64,000 nt of DNA, from the NCBI RefSeq assembly GCF_020423045.1, contig NZ_CP081943.1, forward strand, positions 1,798,001 to 1,862,000, read 5' to 3'. The first letter of the stretch is position 1; each line of letters starts with the position of its first letter. Under the pieces are notes generated by a model. The model did not search any database. It was not told the origin of the DNA and saw only the letters and a program-made list of their open reading frames with translations. Below, piece after piece: positions 1 to 9,681 of this stretch. The position numbers were made by a program, and so were the translations under genes. Origin of the DNA: Pseudomonas sp. MM213 (GTDB taxonomy: Bacteria; Pseudomonadota; Gammaproteobacteria; Pseudomonadales; Pseudomonadaceae).

Positions 1-300
1 GGGGCGCATCGCCAGCATTGCAGGAAAACCAACACTTTCCCCCTCGGTAGTCGTTCGGATGACTTTGCGGCCGCCTTCGGTGTCCTGATATATCTCCACA
101 TGCCCCTTTAGAACGATATAGAAGCAATCTGCGCGTTCTCCTTGGCGATAGAGCATCTCGCCCTCCGCTAATCTGTACAACTCACCGCCCGACAGCACTT
201 GCTCCACGAAATGGTCCGAGAGGGCTCCGAAAGCGGACATTTGTCGGAACGCCTCGGCAGGAAGAATATCGCTGAGCAAAACTGGGTCGAGAGATTGCAT
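1..300 (-). CDS. Cyclic nucleotide-binding domain protein, 3' end outside window
   Basis: Reading leftward from an ATG at 298-300 gives about 100 uninterrupted residues that run off the left edge. The protein begins MQSLDPVLLSDILP. It contains the cNMP-binding jelly-roll pattern: an RLAEGEMLYRQGERADCFYI segment, then a VLKGHVEIYQ strand and a GESVGFPAML segment, as in Crp/Fnr regulators and cNMP-gated effectors. Because the C-terminal half is missing, I cannot tell a transcription factor with a helix-turn-helix from a stand-alone sensor domain. It is separated by about 600 bp from the sugar-acid cluster and probably does not belong to it. Confidence 0.75.
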   Translation of the reverse strand, partial: MQSLDPVLLSDILPAEAFRQMSAFGALSDHFVEQVLSGGELYRLAEGEMLYRQGERADCFYIVLKGHVEIYQDTEGGRKVIRTTTEGESVGFPAMLAMRP

Positions 301-919
301 GGCTCTACACCTGCTGTCACTCCCCTACTGGAATAGCACGCTGTGCATGAAGCAGCTAACTCCGTCATGAGAGCCTAGCTGAGAACCGAGCTCTGCGCCT
401 TTGAGTGGCTGCCAATATGCATGCAAGCATTATAAGACATAAGAGACTGCATGAGCCGATGAACGAGCTCCCTGGCAGACAGGACACCGACTTGCCCCTT
501 TTTGATTGTCCTTGCGCCAGGCTTCTGGCAGATTGCCGCCCTTGATAGACGTATCGATCTGCTTACCCCCGAAGTAGACAATCTGCCCCCGAGCTCCAAG
601 AAAAAGAAAAAGAAAAAAGGAGGGGCATCAGAAAGTAAGAGTTGGATACCCCTCCGGAAACAAAGTGTTCTATCAGCTGTTCTGAACAGCCGCCGAACTG
701 ATCTGCTGCGACAATAGCAACTGCCATACCTGTGATTCGAAACCCACCGAAACGGCCATCAGCAGACATTCGACCGCAGCGCCTGACAGCGAAAACTTTA
801 TCTGTTCGGCACCCCTTGCCTGCTCGGCCAGCCGGCCGCCATCAAACATCCACGTTCGATAATGGCCGAAGGTTATTAGCGATTGAAAGTCCCCTTTTTA
901 TTGGAATGGCAAACAGTCC
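301..919. other. Intergenic stretch, no gene recognised
   Basis: About 620 bp between the cNMP-binding gene and the end of the semialdehyde dehydrogenase gene. Only short open frames without family resemblance or good ribosome sites are present. A purine tract of A and G lies at 598-623. I see no terminator hairpin, tRNA or insertion-sequence end. Confidence 0.5.
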
Positions 920-2503
920 TCAGCCCTGTGATTCACGCGTACTCACGCCGTCTACTAAGCGCCGAATCCCCAGCGGATTGGCGTTCTGCAACGCCTCGTG
1001 CAACAACGCATCCGGGTAGTTCTGGAAGCACACCGGACGTAGGAAACGATCAATCGCCAGCGAGCCGACTGAGGTCCCCCGCGAATCGGACGTCGCCGGG
1101 TACGGCCCGCCATGCACCATCGCCTCGCAAACCTCGACACCCGTCGGATAACCATTGAGCAAAATCCGCCCGACCTTTTCCTGCAGCGCCTCCGCGAGCC
1201 AGCGGTACTCCAGCAATTCCTCGGCCTCACCAATCAGCGTCGCCGTCAGTTGCCCGCGCAGGCCATGCAACGCTGCCGCCAGCTGAGCCCGATCTTCGAC
1301 TTCGATGACGATGGTGGTTGGTCCGAAGACTTCTTCCTGAAGCAGTTCGTCGCCCATGAGCAACAGACTGACATCAGCCTTGAACACTTGCGGATGAGCC
1401 TGATTCCCCAGTTGAGGCTTGCCCGCCAGATGCGTCAGCCCCGGATGTTCGTGCAGTTCGCCAAGGCCCCGGCTGTAGCTGGCCAGCGCGCCGGCATTGA
1501 GCATGGTTTGCGCCGGTTGCTGGTTCATGCTGGCGCAAAAGCTTTCCAGAAGCAGGCTGAACTGCGGCGACCGCAAACCAATGACCAAACCTGGATTGGT
1601 GCAAAACTGACCGCAACCCAGTGTCACCGATGCGGCCAATTGCGCGGCAATCTGCTCGCCACGTACCGCGAGCGCTTTGGGCAACAGGAACACCGGGTTG
1701 ATGCTCGACATCTCGGCAAACACCGGGATCGGCTGCGGCCGGGTCGCGGCCATGTGGCTCAGGGCATTGCCGCCCTTGAGCGAACCGGTGAAGCCCACGG
1801 CCTGAATCGCCGGATGCTTGACCAGCCATTCACCGACGCCACCGCCATAAATCATGTTGAACACGCCGGCCGGCATCTCGGTGCGCTCGGCGGCGCGGAT
1901 GATGGCATCCGCCACCCATTCGGCCGTCGCCAAGTGCCCGCTGTGGGCTTTGAACACCACCGGGCAACCGGCCGCCAGTGCCGAGGCGGTATCACCACCG
2001 GCCGTTGAGAACGCCAAGGGAAAGTTACTGGCGCCGAACACCGCAACCGGCCCGAGGGCGATGCGGTACTGACGCAGATCCGGACGCGGTAACGGCTGGC
2101 GATCCGGCAGGGCCTGATCAATTCGCGCACCGTAAAAATCGCCGCGCCGCAGAACCTTGGCAAACAAACGCATCTGGCCGCTGGTGCGTGCGCGTTCACC
2201 CTGGATACGCCCCGCCGGCAACGCGGTTTCGCGGCACACGGTGGCAACGAAATCATCGCCCAACGCATCGATTTCATTGGCGATGGCATCGAGGAATGTC
2301 GCGCGTTTTTCCGCGTTCAGGTTGCGGTAAATCGGATACGCAGCGGCCGCAGCTTTGGCGGCGGCGTCCACTTCGGTTTCGGATGCCTGGAAGAAGGTGC
2401 CGGGCAGCGGTTCACCGGTAGTCGCGTCGAGGCTTTGCAATTGCAACGTGCCGTTGGCGCTGCGGCGACCGCCGATGTAGTTGTGTCCAAGTAGCGAAGT
2501 CAT
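920..2503 (-). CDS. 2,5-dioxovalerate (alpha-ketoglutaric semialdehyde) dehydrogenase
   Basis: A 527-residue aldehyde dehydrogenase of the long NADP-type alpha-ketoglutaric semialdehyde dehydrogenase group. It oxidises 2-oxoglutarate semialdehyde to 2-oxoglutarate, the last step of non-phosphorylative pentonate, hexarate and hydroxyproline breakdown. The catalytic cysteine is C301 in CGQFCTNPG and the general-base glutamate is E264 in VFAEMSSINP; the cofactor-side motif FGASNFPLAF is present. The start ATG at 2503 is preceded by AAGGAA. It is the last gene of a leftward run, 42 bp after an FAH-fold dehydratase that would supply its substrate. The exact aldonic acid feeding the route is inferred, not visible. 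Confidence 0.9.
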   Translation of the reverse strand: MTSLLGHNYIGGRRSANGTLQLQSLDATTGEPLPGTFFQASETEVDAAAKAAAAAYPIYRNLNAEKRATFLDAIANEIDALGDDFVATVCRETALPAGRIQGERARTSGQMRLFAKVLRRGDFYGARIDQALPDRQPLPRPDLRQYRIALGPVAVFGASNFPLAFSTAGGDTASALAAGCPVVFKAHSGHLATAEWVADAIIRAAERTEMPAGVFNMIYGGGVGEWLVKHPAIQAVGFTGSLKGGNALSHMAATRPQPIPVFAEMSSINPVFLLPKALAVRGEQIAAQLAASVTLGCGQFCTNPGLVIGLRSPQFSLLLESFCASMNQQPAQTMLNAGALASYSRGLGELHEHPGLTHLAGKPQLGNQAHPQVFKADVSLLLMGDELLQEEVFGPTTIVIEVEDRAQLAAALHGLRGQLTATLIGEAEELLEYRWLAEALQEKVGRILLNGYPTGVEVCEAMVHGGPYPATSDSRGTSVGSLAIDRFLRPVCFQNYPDALLHEALQNANPLGIRRLVDGVSTRESQG

Positions 2504-2545
2504 GACTGATTCCTTGACCGGTCAACAGCGCCGGAGGTTAAAGAC

Positions 2546-3541
2546 TTAAAGCCCGCGAATCTGACCGATGGCCAGCGGCTGGGCGCTTTCGCCGATGCCG
2601 TTTTCCAGTGGCGCGCCGAACTCATCGAGGCTGATCTGGAAGCGATCGCCCGGCTGGGTTTTCACTCCATCGGCAAACGACAGCGTGGCCGTGCCGAAGT
2701 AATGCACGTGGACATCACCGGGGCGCAAAAACTGCGCGTATTTGAAGTGGTGGAATTCAAGGTTGGCGAGGCTGTGGCACATGTTGTCTTCGCCGCTGAG
2801 AAACTCTTTTTCCCAGATCGTTTCGCCATTGCGTTTGATGCGGCTGGTGCCCGCCAGATGCTTGGGCAATTCACCGACGCGCAGCTCCGGACCGTAAGCG
2901 CAGAAACGCAGTTTCGAATGGGCGAGGTACAGGTAATTGCGCCGTTCCATCACATGGTCGGAGAACTCGTTGCCCAAGGCATAACCGACGCGGTATGGCT
3001 GGCCGTCATCGCCGATCACATAGAGGCCAGTCAGCTCCGGTTCTTCGCCGGCGTCTTCGGCAAACGGCGGCACCGGGAAGTCCGCGCCGGGGCGCACGAC
3101 AATGCTGCCGTCACCTTTGTAGAACCATTCCGGCTGCGCACCGACCTGCCCTGCCGCTGGTTTGCCGCCCTCCAGGCCCCATTTGAACATGCGCATGGTG
3201 TCGGTCATGCCGGCTTCGACTGCGCCGTCCTGCTGATGCATTTTGTCCCGCGCCGAGGCGCTGCCTAAATGGGTCAGGCCGGTGCCGCTGATCAGGCAAT
3301 GCGCCGGGTCTTCGTGGTCCAGTGGCGGCAGGATTTTGCCCTGCTGCAACAGCTGGGCGTAATCCGGTCCCGGTTCGGTGCCGCGCTGGGCGACTTCTTC
3401 TTGCAGGCTGCGTTGGGCGCAGATCGCCGCGAGTGCCAGTTCGCGGGTGCTGCAGGTGCCTTTCAGCAGCTGAACCTGTGGACCTTCGACGAGGCCGACC
3501 TGGCGTTCACCCGCAGTGTTTTCAAATTGAATCAGGCGCAT
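2546..3541 (-). CDS. FAH-fold AraD1/GguC-type 2-keto-3-deoxy-sugar-acid dehydratase
   Basis: A 331-residue fumarylacetoacetate-hydrolase-family protein of the AraD1/GguC type. Relatives dehydrate 2-keto-3-deoxy-pentonates to alpha-ketoglutaric semialdehyde. The subgroup signature SGTGLTHLGSASARDKMH is present around residue 100, followed by the acidic metal-binding stretch EEPELTGLYVIGDDGQPY and a GNEFSDHVMERRNYLYLAHS segment. I chose the ATG at 3541 because GGAGG lies seven bases upstream; an earlier in-frame start would overlap the previous gene. It sits between an enolase-superfamily dehydratase (41 bp upstream) and the semialdehyde dehydrogenase, which fits a three-step acid-sugar route. 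Confidence 0.85.
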   Translation of the reverse strand: MRLIQFENTAGERQVGLVEGPQVQLLKGTCSTRELALAAICAQRSLQEEVAQRGTEPGPDYAQLLQQGKILPPLDHEDPAHCLISGTGLTHLGSASARDKMHQQDGAVEAGMTDTMRMFKWGLEGGKPAAGQVGAQPEWFYKGDGSIVVRPGADFPVPPFAEDAGEEPELTGLYVIGDDGQPYRVGYALGNEFSDHVMERRNYLYLAHSKLRFCAYGPELRVGELPKHLAGTSRIKRNGETIWEKEFLSGEDNMCHSLANLEFHHFKYAQFLRPGDVHVHYFGTATLSFADGVKTQPGDRFQISLDEFGAPLENGIGESAQPLAIGQIRGL

Positions 3542-3582
3542 GTCGGCCCTCCAAAAAGTCGTGAATGTGTGGCACCACAGGG

Positions 3583-4758
3583 TCACTCGATGATGTTGAA
3601 GTCGCTCAGGTATTCATCGGAGATTTCCAGGCCCAGGCCCGGCGTGTTGTCGTCGAGCTGGATGTAGCCGTTGACCGGTTGCGGCTCCCCCTTGAACACG
3701 TAGTAGAAGAGCTCATTGCCGACTTCGACGTCGAACACCGGGAAGAACTCGGCCATCGGTGAGGCGGTGGTGGACATGGTCAGGTGATAGTTGTGCATCT
3801 GCCCGGCGTGCGGGATCACCGGCACCGACCAGGCTTCGGCCATGGCGTTGATCTTGCGCGCGGCGGTGATGCCGCCCACCCGGTTGGTGTCGTACTGGAT
3901 CACGTCGACAGCGCGGCGTTCCAGCAGGTCTTTGAAGCCGTAGGAGGTGAACTCGTGCTCGCCGCCGGAGATCGGCATGATCCCCATTTTTTTCAGCTCG
4001 ATGTAACCCTCGATGTCATCGGCGATGACCGGTTCTTCGAGCCAGCGCGGTTCGAACTCGGCGAGTTTTGGCAACATGCGGCGAGCGTATTCCAGGGTCC
4101 AGCCCATGTAGCACTCGAGCATGATGTCGATGTCGGGGCCGGCCAGGTTACGCAGGGCGCGCACTTGCTCGATGTTCTTGCGCATGCCTGCCGGGCCATC
4201 TTTCGGACCGTAGCCGAAACGCATTTTCAGCGCGGTGAAACCCTGGTTCAGATAGCCCTGGGCTTCTTCGAGGAACAGGTCGAGGTTGTCGTTGGCATAG
4301 AGCTTGGAGGCGTAGGTCCAGATTTTTTCCTTGGTGCGGCCACCGAGCAGTTTGAACACAGGCTTGTTGACCGCTTTGCCCATGATGTCCCAGATGGCAA
4401 TGTCGATCGCCGAGATCGCCGCCATGCCGATGCCTTTACGGCCCCAGGCGTGACTCTGGCGGTACATCTTCTGCCAGATGTATTCGTTGTCGAACGGGTC
4501 TTCGCCAATCGCAATCGGCGCCAGATAGGTGTCGATGATTTCCTTGGCCACACGCGGCGCCAGGGCGCAGTTACCGATGCCGACAAGACCGGTGTCGGTC
4601 TCGACTTCCACCACCAGCCAACCGTGGAAACGGAACGAGCCCATGGCGTCGCCGCGCTCGAACAAGATGTCGCTGGCGTTGGTGCAGAAGTGCGCTTGAG
4701 GGGGGACGACTTTGCCTTTCCACTCGAAAACACGGGTACGGATCGCTTTGATTTTCAT
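3583..4758 (-). CDS. Enolase-superfamily aldonate dehydratase (mandelate racemase subgroup)
   Basis: 391 residues with the full mandelate-racemase/muconate-lactonising layout. An N-terminal capping domain is followed by the barrel base LKMRFGYGP, three metal-ligand strands ([23 protein letters not shown]), the Asp of [11 protein letters not shown], the His of [10 protein letters not shown] and a late Glu in FDVEVGNE. It resembles L-rhamnonate dehydratase and the L-lyxonate dehydratase described in Pseudomonas aeruginosa. Genes for a keto-deoxy acid dehydratase and alpha-ketoglutaric semialdehyde dehydrogenase follow directly, which favours a five-carbon substrate such as lyxonate, arabinonate or xylonate. 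Substrate choice is inference. Confidence 0.85.
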   Translation of the reverse strand: MKIKAIRTRVFEWKGKVVPPQAHFCTNASDILFERGDAMGSFRFHGWLVVEVETDTGLVGIGNCALAPRVAKEIIDTYLAPIAIGEDPFDNEYIWQKMYRQSHAWGRKGIGMAAISAIDIAIWDIMGKAVNKPVFKLLGGRTKEKIWTYASKLYANDNLDLFLEEAQGYLNQGFTALKMRFGYGPKDGPAGMRKNIEQVRALRNLAGPDIDIMLECYMGWTLEYARRMLPKLAEFEPRWLEEPVIADDIEGYIELKKMGIMPISGGEHEFTSYGFKDLLERRAVDVIQYDTNRVGGITAARKINAMAEAWSVPVIPHAGQMHNYHLTMSTTASPMAEFFPVFDVEVGNELFYYVFKGEPQPVNGYIQLDDNTPGLGLEISDEYLSDFNIIE

Positions 4759-5014
4759 GAATACAGTTCCTTCACTGTGGATTCAGTTGAATTGAGTCGT
4801 GTACAGGCTGTTCGCCCTGAGGAGGTTGCGCTCTTTTGATGGTCCGACTTTAGCTGCGCTGTACCGGCCTGAATAATCACTTATGTTTATCCGGCGATAG
4901 CCTGTAGAAATACCTTTTTGATGAACGCCCAAACTCGGGTTATCGATAAGAAAAGCTCTTGGCGTACGTTCCCTCTGCTCTTTCGAAAAAAGGGACGCAC
5001 TGCGCCTTTTCAAA

Positions 5015-6286
5015 TCAGAGCAACGAGATCGGGTAGTTGAAGATCAAACGGTTCTCATCGAACTCGTTGTTGCTGAAGTCGCGGCGCAAGCTGGTGTTGC
5101 GCCATGTCACCGACAGGTTCTTGAAGGCGCCGCTTTGCACGACATAGGCCAGCTCGGCATCTCGTATGCTTTCCTGGCCGTCGGTGATGGCGCCGACGTG
5201 TACGTTGTCACCGCTGATATAGCGGTTCATCAGGGTCAGACCGGGGATCCCGATAGCGGCGAAGTTGTAGTCGTAGCGCACTTGCCATGAGTGCTCCTGA
5301 GGATTGTCGAAGCTGGCGTTGAAGCTGTCATTGCCCAGGCTGCCGCCGCTGGTGCCGTTGACGCGCATCCACTTGCCGTCGCCGGTGAGTTTTTGCAGGC
5401 CAACGTAGAACGTACTGCCGCCAATCTTGGCGGAGAACAGGCCCGAGTAGACCTTGTTGTCGATTTTCCCGGCCAGTTCGCTGCCGTCATCGTTGTCCTG
5501 GAAATAGCCGAGATTGGCGCCCAAGGTCCAGTCTCCGATCGGCTGGCTATGCACCAGGTTGACGAACTGCTGGTTGTAGATGTTTTCTAGCTCGGCATGC
5601 CAAAGACCGATCTGAGTGCGCTCCTGGTTGAAGCGATACTCCCCACCAGCGAAATTGAAACGATCCGACAGCGCTTTATCGACACCCATGTCTTCCATGC
5701 TCGCGTCGTTACGCTGGCTGGTGCCACGGAACTGGCCACCATAGAGGGTTAGGCCGGCGATCTCTTTGGAGGTGACCTGGGCCCCTTCAAAAGTCTGCGG
5801 TAATGAACGGCCGTCATCGGCCCGGAGGATCGGCAGCACCGGGCGCCATTCACCCACCTTCAGCTCGGTGTTCGACAATTTGACCTTGCCGGCAACAGCC
5901 AGGCGACCGTAATCATCGGCCGGACGGCCGTCGTCATGGATAGGCAGCAGGCCGGTACCACTTGTGCCTTTGCCACCGTCGAGCTTGAACGCCCCCAAGC
6001 CCAGCATATCCACACCGAAACCGACAGTGCCTTGAGTGAAGCCGGAGCGTGCATCGAGGATGAAACTTTGGGTCCATTCGGCGGCCTTATTTTGCGGATA
6101 AGACGGATCGACGAAATTGCGATTCATGTAAAAGTTGCGTACTCCAAGAGTGACCTTGGCGTCTTCGACAAAACCATGCTCTTCGGCCAGCGTCGATGAC
6201 GCGCAGATAGCCAGCGCTACGCCGAGGGCGACGCTCGTCAGGGTTGGTTTCGGAAAGTCAGTCGCTACGGTTACGGAGTCAGCCAT
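5015..6286 (-). CDS. OprD-family outer-membrane porin
   Basis: 423 residues from the ATG at 6286, which has GGGAG about ten bases upstream. A signal peptide with hydrophobic core LTSVALGVALAICA ends near an Ala-Glu cleavage site. Mature sequence carries OprD features: VTLGVRNFYMNR, SGFTQGTVGFGVDMLGLG, KLDGGKGTSGTGLLP, RSLPQTFEGAQVTS, GEYRFNQE and a final strand ending RLIFNYPISLL. It should be an 18-stranded channel for an acidic solute, matching the sugar-acid enzymes around it. It lies between the dehydratase trio and the cytochrome/transporter genes on the same strand, with 256 bp to the dehydratase. An OprD pseudogene at 24,854-26,087 is a distant second member in this window. Confidence 0.92.
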   Translation of the reverse strand: MADSVTVATDFPKPTLTSVALGVALAICASSTLAEEHGFVEDAKVTLGVRNFYMNRNFVDPSYPQNKAAEWTQSFILDARSGFTQGTVGFGVDMLGLGAFKLDGGKGTSGTGLLPIHDDGRPADDYGRLAVAGKVKLSNTELKVGEWRPVLPILRADDGRSLPQTFEGAQVTSKEIAGLTLYGGQFRGTSQRNDASMEDMGVDKALSDRFNFAGGEYRFNQERTQIGLWHAELENIYNQQFVNLVHSQPIGDWTLGANLGYFQDNDDGSELAGKIDNKVYSGLFSAKIGGSTFYVGLQKLTGDGKWMRVNGTSGGSLGNDSFNASFDNPQEHSWQVRYDYNFAAIGIPGLTLMNRYISGDNVHVGAITDGQESIRDAELAYVVQSGAFKNLSVTWRNTSLRRDFSNNEFDENRLIFNYPISLL

Positions 6287-6504
6287 TATTGTTGTGCTCC
6301 CATCTTTTTTTTGGACAAAGCCGTCCCCTTCGGGCTGGTGAAGCCCGATGACGTGATGCACCGAAGGGGTCAGGCAAGTTGATCGGCCAAAGTCGGCCGT
6401 TAATCACGCAGCCACTTGCGTGGTGCGTAAAAGCGCTCAGCCGCTCGGATGGCCCGACTCAATCGCCGGGCTATTACTCATGGCTCGATACAGGGGCGCC
6501 ATCT

Positions 6505-7542
6505 TCACAGCGGGCCATGGGGAAACGGCCCGAAACGTGCGCGTCGATAGCCCTCAGGGTCATCGGGGAAATGCTCTGGAATGGCAAATCCCGCCGGACG
6601 GAACGTCGGATTGGGGTATAGGCCGATCCGCTGGGGATTATGCCGACGCGGCAACTCACTGTTGATGTAAGACGCGATGTCGTAGGCCTCGTCTATCTTC
6701 AGCTGTGGCGCAGAAGCGGTACTTCCAAAAGGCATGTTGGCGTAGATGAAGCGGGTAAGCAGCGGCACCATGTACATATGCCCGCCATCGTCGTAAGTGT
6801 CATCTCCGGCGATAGGCGGGAACAGATAGCCGCCACCCTTGGCAAAGTCCGGTGCTGGCATTCCCTCGCCCTTAACGCCGTGGCATTGGGTGCAATGCGC
6901 GGCGAACAGTCTTTGCCCCTGTTTAGGGTCGGCGGCGCGATCGGGCATGTTAATGGGCAACAGGCCTGTGCCCGGCACGGCTATGCCCGGCTTACTCTGG
7001 CCACCCAACCAACGCAGGTAGGCAACGATGGCCTGCATTTCCGGTTTCTCTGCCGTCAGCTCAACTTCGCCTTTGCCAAACATCCCGGCAATCCGCTGTT
7101 CCAGTGAGATAACCTTCATGCTTTTCGGATCAAGCTTGGGATATTCGTTGACGGCATTAACCAGAGGCAGTGCATAGGGTTTGCTGCCCGGCAATCCGGA
7201 AGGTCCTGCCTCATGACAGTTGGTACAGCTGAGGTTGTTACGCGAATAACGCTTGCTGTGATCCTCCGCGAGCGGCCCGGCCAACTGAGTGGTTTGCCGC
7301 ATCAACTTCATGCCATAACGAATCAGCTCGCCCTCGGCCCCCGGTGGAATAGTCTCCATTTGCGGGACGGTCCAGGGTTGCACTGGACGCGATGCGAAGC
7401 TTTGGAACAATGCAGCCGCCTGCTTGTTGTCCGGCATGCTGCCAGGGATTAAGGCCGGCGGCTCCTCCGCCATGCAAGGCACGCCTATCAGGCTGCAGAG
7501 CAGCCCTGGCCAAAGGGCACAGATGAGAAATTTTCTGAACAT
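6505..7542 (-). CDS. Diheme c-type cytochrome, TsdA-like
   Basis: A 345-residue exported cytochrome. A signal peptide ends near VPCMAEE. Two haem-binding CXXCH motifs are present, CTNCH around residue 106 and CTQCH around residue 217. The first haem domain contains SRNNLSCTNCHEAGPSGLPG, NEYPKL, an EQRIAGMF segment and VAYLRWLGG. This arrangement recalls thiosulfate dehydrogenase TsdA and related diheme proteins, but the characteristic axial cysteine segment is not obvious. In this neighbourhood it more likely takes electrons from a periplasmic sugar or aldehyde dehydrogenase encoded elsewhere. AGAGGA precedes the ATG at 7542. Electron donor and acceptor are unknown. Confidence 0.85.
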   Translation of the reverse strand: MFRKFLICALWPGLLCSLIGVPCMAEEPPALIPGSMPDNKQAAALFQSFASRPVQPWTVPQMETIPPGAEGELIRYGMKLMRQTTQLAGPLAEDHSKRYSRNNLSCTNCHEAGPSGLPGSKPYALPLVNAVNEYPKLDPKSMKVISLEQRIAGMFGKGEVELTAEKPEMQAIVAYLRWLGGQSKPGIAVPGTGLLPINMPDRAADPKQGQRLFAAHCTQCHGVKGEGMPAPDFAKGGGYLFPPIAGDDTYDDGGHMYMVPLLTRFIYANMPFGSTASAPQLKIDEAYDIASYINSELPRRHNPQRIGLYPNPTFRPAGFAIPEHFPDDPEGYRRARFGPFPHGPL

Positions 7543-7585
7543 TGCTGGTCCTCTTATTATTGTCGTTCGGCATGGACGCGGCGCA

Positions 7586-8488
7586 TCAGCTCTGGCATCC
7601 CCGCGTGTTCAGCGTGATGGCATAGAGCGAGGTGGATGCCGTGATAAACAGACGATTACCTTCAGCGCCCCCGAAGGTGCAATTGGAGATTTTCTCCGGC
7701 ACCAGGATCTTGCCCAGCAGACATCCGTCGGGGGCATAGACCTGGATGCTGTCCTGCGAGCTGACATACAGCCAGCCTTGCTGATCGACGCGAAATCCAT
7801 CGGGCAATCCTGGTTCGATCACCGCAAACAAACGGCCATTGACCAGACGCCGACCGTCGAGCACATCGAACACACGGATGTGATGGCAACCGTCTGCGGC
7901 ATGGGAAGCCGAGGTGTCCGAAACGTAGAGCAATGTCTCGTTAGGTGAGAACGCCAGGCCATTGGGTTTCTCGAAGTTATCGGCCACCCTGCTCAGCTCA
8001 TTGCTCAGTGGATCGAAGCGATACACATGGCAACCGTCCTGCTCACTCTCCGCCCGGTAACCTTCACGATCACTCATGATTCCGTAGGCCGGGTCGCTGA
8101 ACCAGATGCTGCCATCGGACTTGACCACCAGATCATTCGGAGAATTGAGCCGGGCGCCTTGATAGCGGTCGACCAGTACCTCCACCCGGCCGTCGCTCTC
8201 GGTGCGCGAAATACCGCGCCGGCCGTGCTCACAAGTGACCAGCCGACCTTCGCGGTCGCGGTAGTTACCGTTGCTGAAATGCGCTGGCTGACGGAATACG
8301 CTAAAGCCCTCATCGGCCGACCAGCGCAGCATGCGGTTGTTGGGAATATCGCTCCAGACCACGCAACTTTGCTCGCTGATCCACACCGGGCCCTCACCCC
8401 ACTCGGCCCCCGTACAAAGCTGCTCAAGGCGACTGTCCGGGTTCAGGATGCGCTGCAGCCTCGGGTCGAATATCTCGATGTTTTTCAT
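7586..8488 (-). CDS. SMP-30/gluconolactonase-family lactonase
   Basis: 300 residues of the SMP-30/gluconolactonase/LRE-like family, six-bladed beta-propeller lactonases. Typical pieces are CTGAEWGEGPVWISEQ (metal-ligand Glu), WSDIPNNRMLRW, NGNYRDREGRLVTCEHGRRGISR, NSPNDLVVKSDGSIWFSDPAYG, EKPNGLAFSPNETLLYVSD and LPDGFRVDQQGWLYVSS. It would hydrolyse an aldonolactone to the free acid. The ATG at 8488 has AAGGA in front. It ends 43 bp before the cytochrome gene and follows the periplasmic binding protein by 10 bp, so it is co-transcribed with the transporter. No signal peptide is visible, so it is likely cytoplasmic. Confidence 0.9.
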   Translation of the reverse strand: MKNIEIFDPRLQRILNPDSRLEQLCTGAEWGEGPVWISEQSCVVWSDIPNNRMLRWSADEGFSVFRQPAHFSNGNYRDREGRLVTCEHGRRGISRTESDGRVEVLVDRYQGARLNSPNDLVVKSDGSIWFSDPAYGIMSDREGYRAESEQDGCHVYRFDPLSNELSRVADNFEKPNGLAFSPNETLLYVSDTSASHAADGCHHIRVFDVLDGRRLVNGRLFAVIEPGLPDGFRVDQQGWLYVSSQDSIQVYAPDGCLLGKILVPEKISNCTFGGAEGNRLFITASTSLYAITLNTRGCQS

Positions 8489-8498
8489 GGCTCGGTCC

Positions 8499-9605
8499 TT
8501 AATGCTTCCAGATCTTGCTGTAAGCCGCGGCATAGCCATTGTCCGGATCGAAGGTGTTGCGCTCCCCACCATCGAACTCCACGTTCTGCGGTGTGACCAG
8601 GTGCACCGCGGTTACGTAGCCGCTTGGCTGCTCGCCGGCGAAGGCCCGGTTCAGTTCGTCAATCAGCTGCCAACCGTGCAGGTTGAGTGGCTCCGGAACT
8701 GTCGCCACCTGATAGCGTGACTTGCGGATGCGCTGGAATGCCGACTCGCTGCCGTCACCGGCCGACAAGCTGAAAGGCGGCTGGTCAGGCTTGCGTCCCA
8801 CGCGGCTGAGCGATGGACCGATGAAGTCGAAGTACAGGTCGTTGATCCCCAGCGCGTAGTTCCACTTGTCACCATGACGCTGGAGCAGCGAGGTGGTCAG
8901 TTGCGGCATACGCGTCGAGGTTTCGGCCAATGGCGTGTCTTGCACCTCCAGCAACGAACAGCCGGAGCATTGCTTGATCACTTGAGCCATGGCGTCCGAT
9001 TTGGCGGTCGCTACGGTATACAACGAGTCAGTGAAGATCACGACGCCGGCCTTGCCGTCAGATTGCGCCACGGCGTAATAAGCTGCGATTTTGGCCACCT
9101 CCGTCGGGTCAGTGGTGACATTGACGAACAGCCCCTCCGCGGGCATTGCACCGGCCCCTGGCCCGGCGTGCCAGCCCACCATCGGAATGTTCGCCGCGCG
9201 AACCTTGCTGATGGCAGCAGCCTGTTCATGGGCATCGAAGCCGCCAAGAATGATGCCGTCTGGCTTCAGTGCGAGGGCCTGGTTCAATGCAGCCGTACGC
9301 CCGGAAATGCTGCCCTGGCCGTCCAGCACACGGAGCTTCCAGCCAATGGCTCTGGCTGCATCCTGTACCCCCTCACTGACCCCCAGCACGCCGCTGTTGC
9401 GCAAATCCGCGGCGACAAACAGCACTTGCTTGTCGGCCTGAGCCGCCGGACCGGTGATCGGCCCATTCCAGTGGTGCCAAGGCTGAGTTGCATCGGCAAT
9501 CCGCTGCTTGGCTTGTTCGACGAAATCATCGGCAAACGCCGACGTCATGACCGACAGGGCAAGCAGCCCGGAGACCAGGGTGCGGCTGAAAACAGGCAAA
9601 GTCAT
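8499..9605 (-). CDS. Sugar ABC transporter periplasmic binding protein (RbsB-like)
   Basis: 368 residues with an N-terminal signal peptide (hydrophobic segment to SAFADDF) and a type I periplasmic binding fold. Typical stretches are VLFVAADLRNSGVLGVSEGV, LALKPDGIILGGFDAHE, PMVGWHAGPG and YALGINDLYFDFIG. The QRIADATQPWHHW opening is longer than in ribose-binding proteins. It should deliver a sugar, sugar acid or lactone to the permease encoded next upstream in the operon. GGAG stands about ten bases before the ATG at 9605. The ligand is unknown; the lactonases and aldonate dehydratase nearby suggest an aldonate or aldose. Confidence 0.88.
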   Translation of the reverse strand: MTLPVFSRTLVSGLLALSVMTSAFADDFVEQAKQRIADATQPWHHWNGPITGPAAQADKQVLFVAADLRNSGVLGVSEGVQDAARAIGWKLRVLDGQGSISGRTAALNQALALKPDGIILGGFDAHEQAAAISKVRAANIPMVGWHAGPGAGAMPAEGLFVNVTTDPTEVAKIAAYYAVAQSDGKAGVVIFTDSLYTVATAKSDAMAQVIKQCSGCSLLEVQDTPLAETSTRMPQLTTSLLQRHGDKWNYALGINDLYFDFIGPSLSRVGRKPDQPPFSLSAGDGSESAFQRIRKSRYQVATVPEPLNLHGWQLIDELNRAFAGEQPSGYVTAVHLVTPQNVEFDGGERNTFDPDNGYAAAYSKIWKH

Positions 9606-9681
9606 AGCGTTCTACTCCGAAAGAGTGGAAAAAATATGTGAGCTTTTGTTGGTCTGAAGCGCGCCAGTTCTGGCGCGAAGA

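Noticed and set aside
598..623. A/G-only tract, considered as a phase-variation or curvature element.
   Set aside because: Not inside or just upstream of a recognisable gene, and not a regular repeat.
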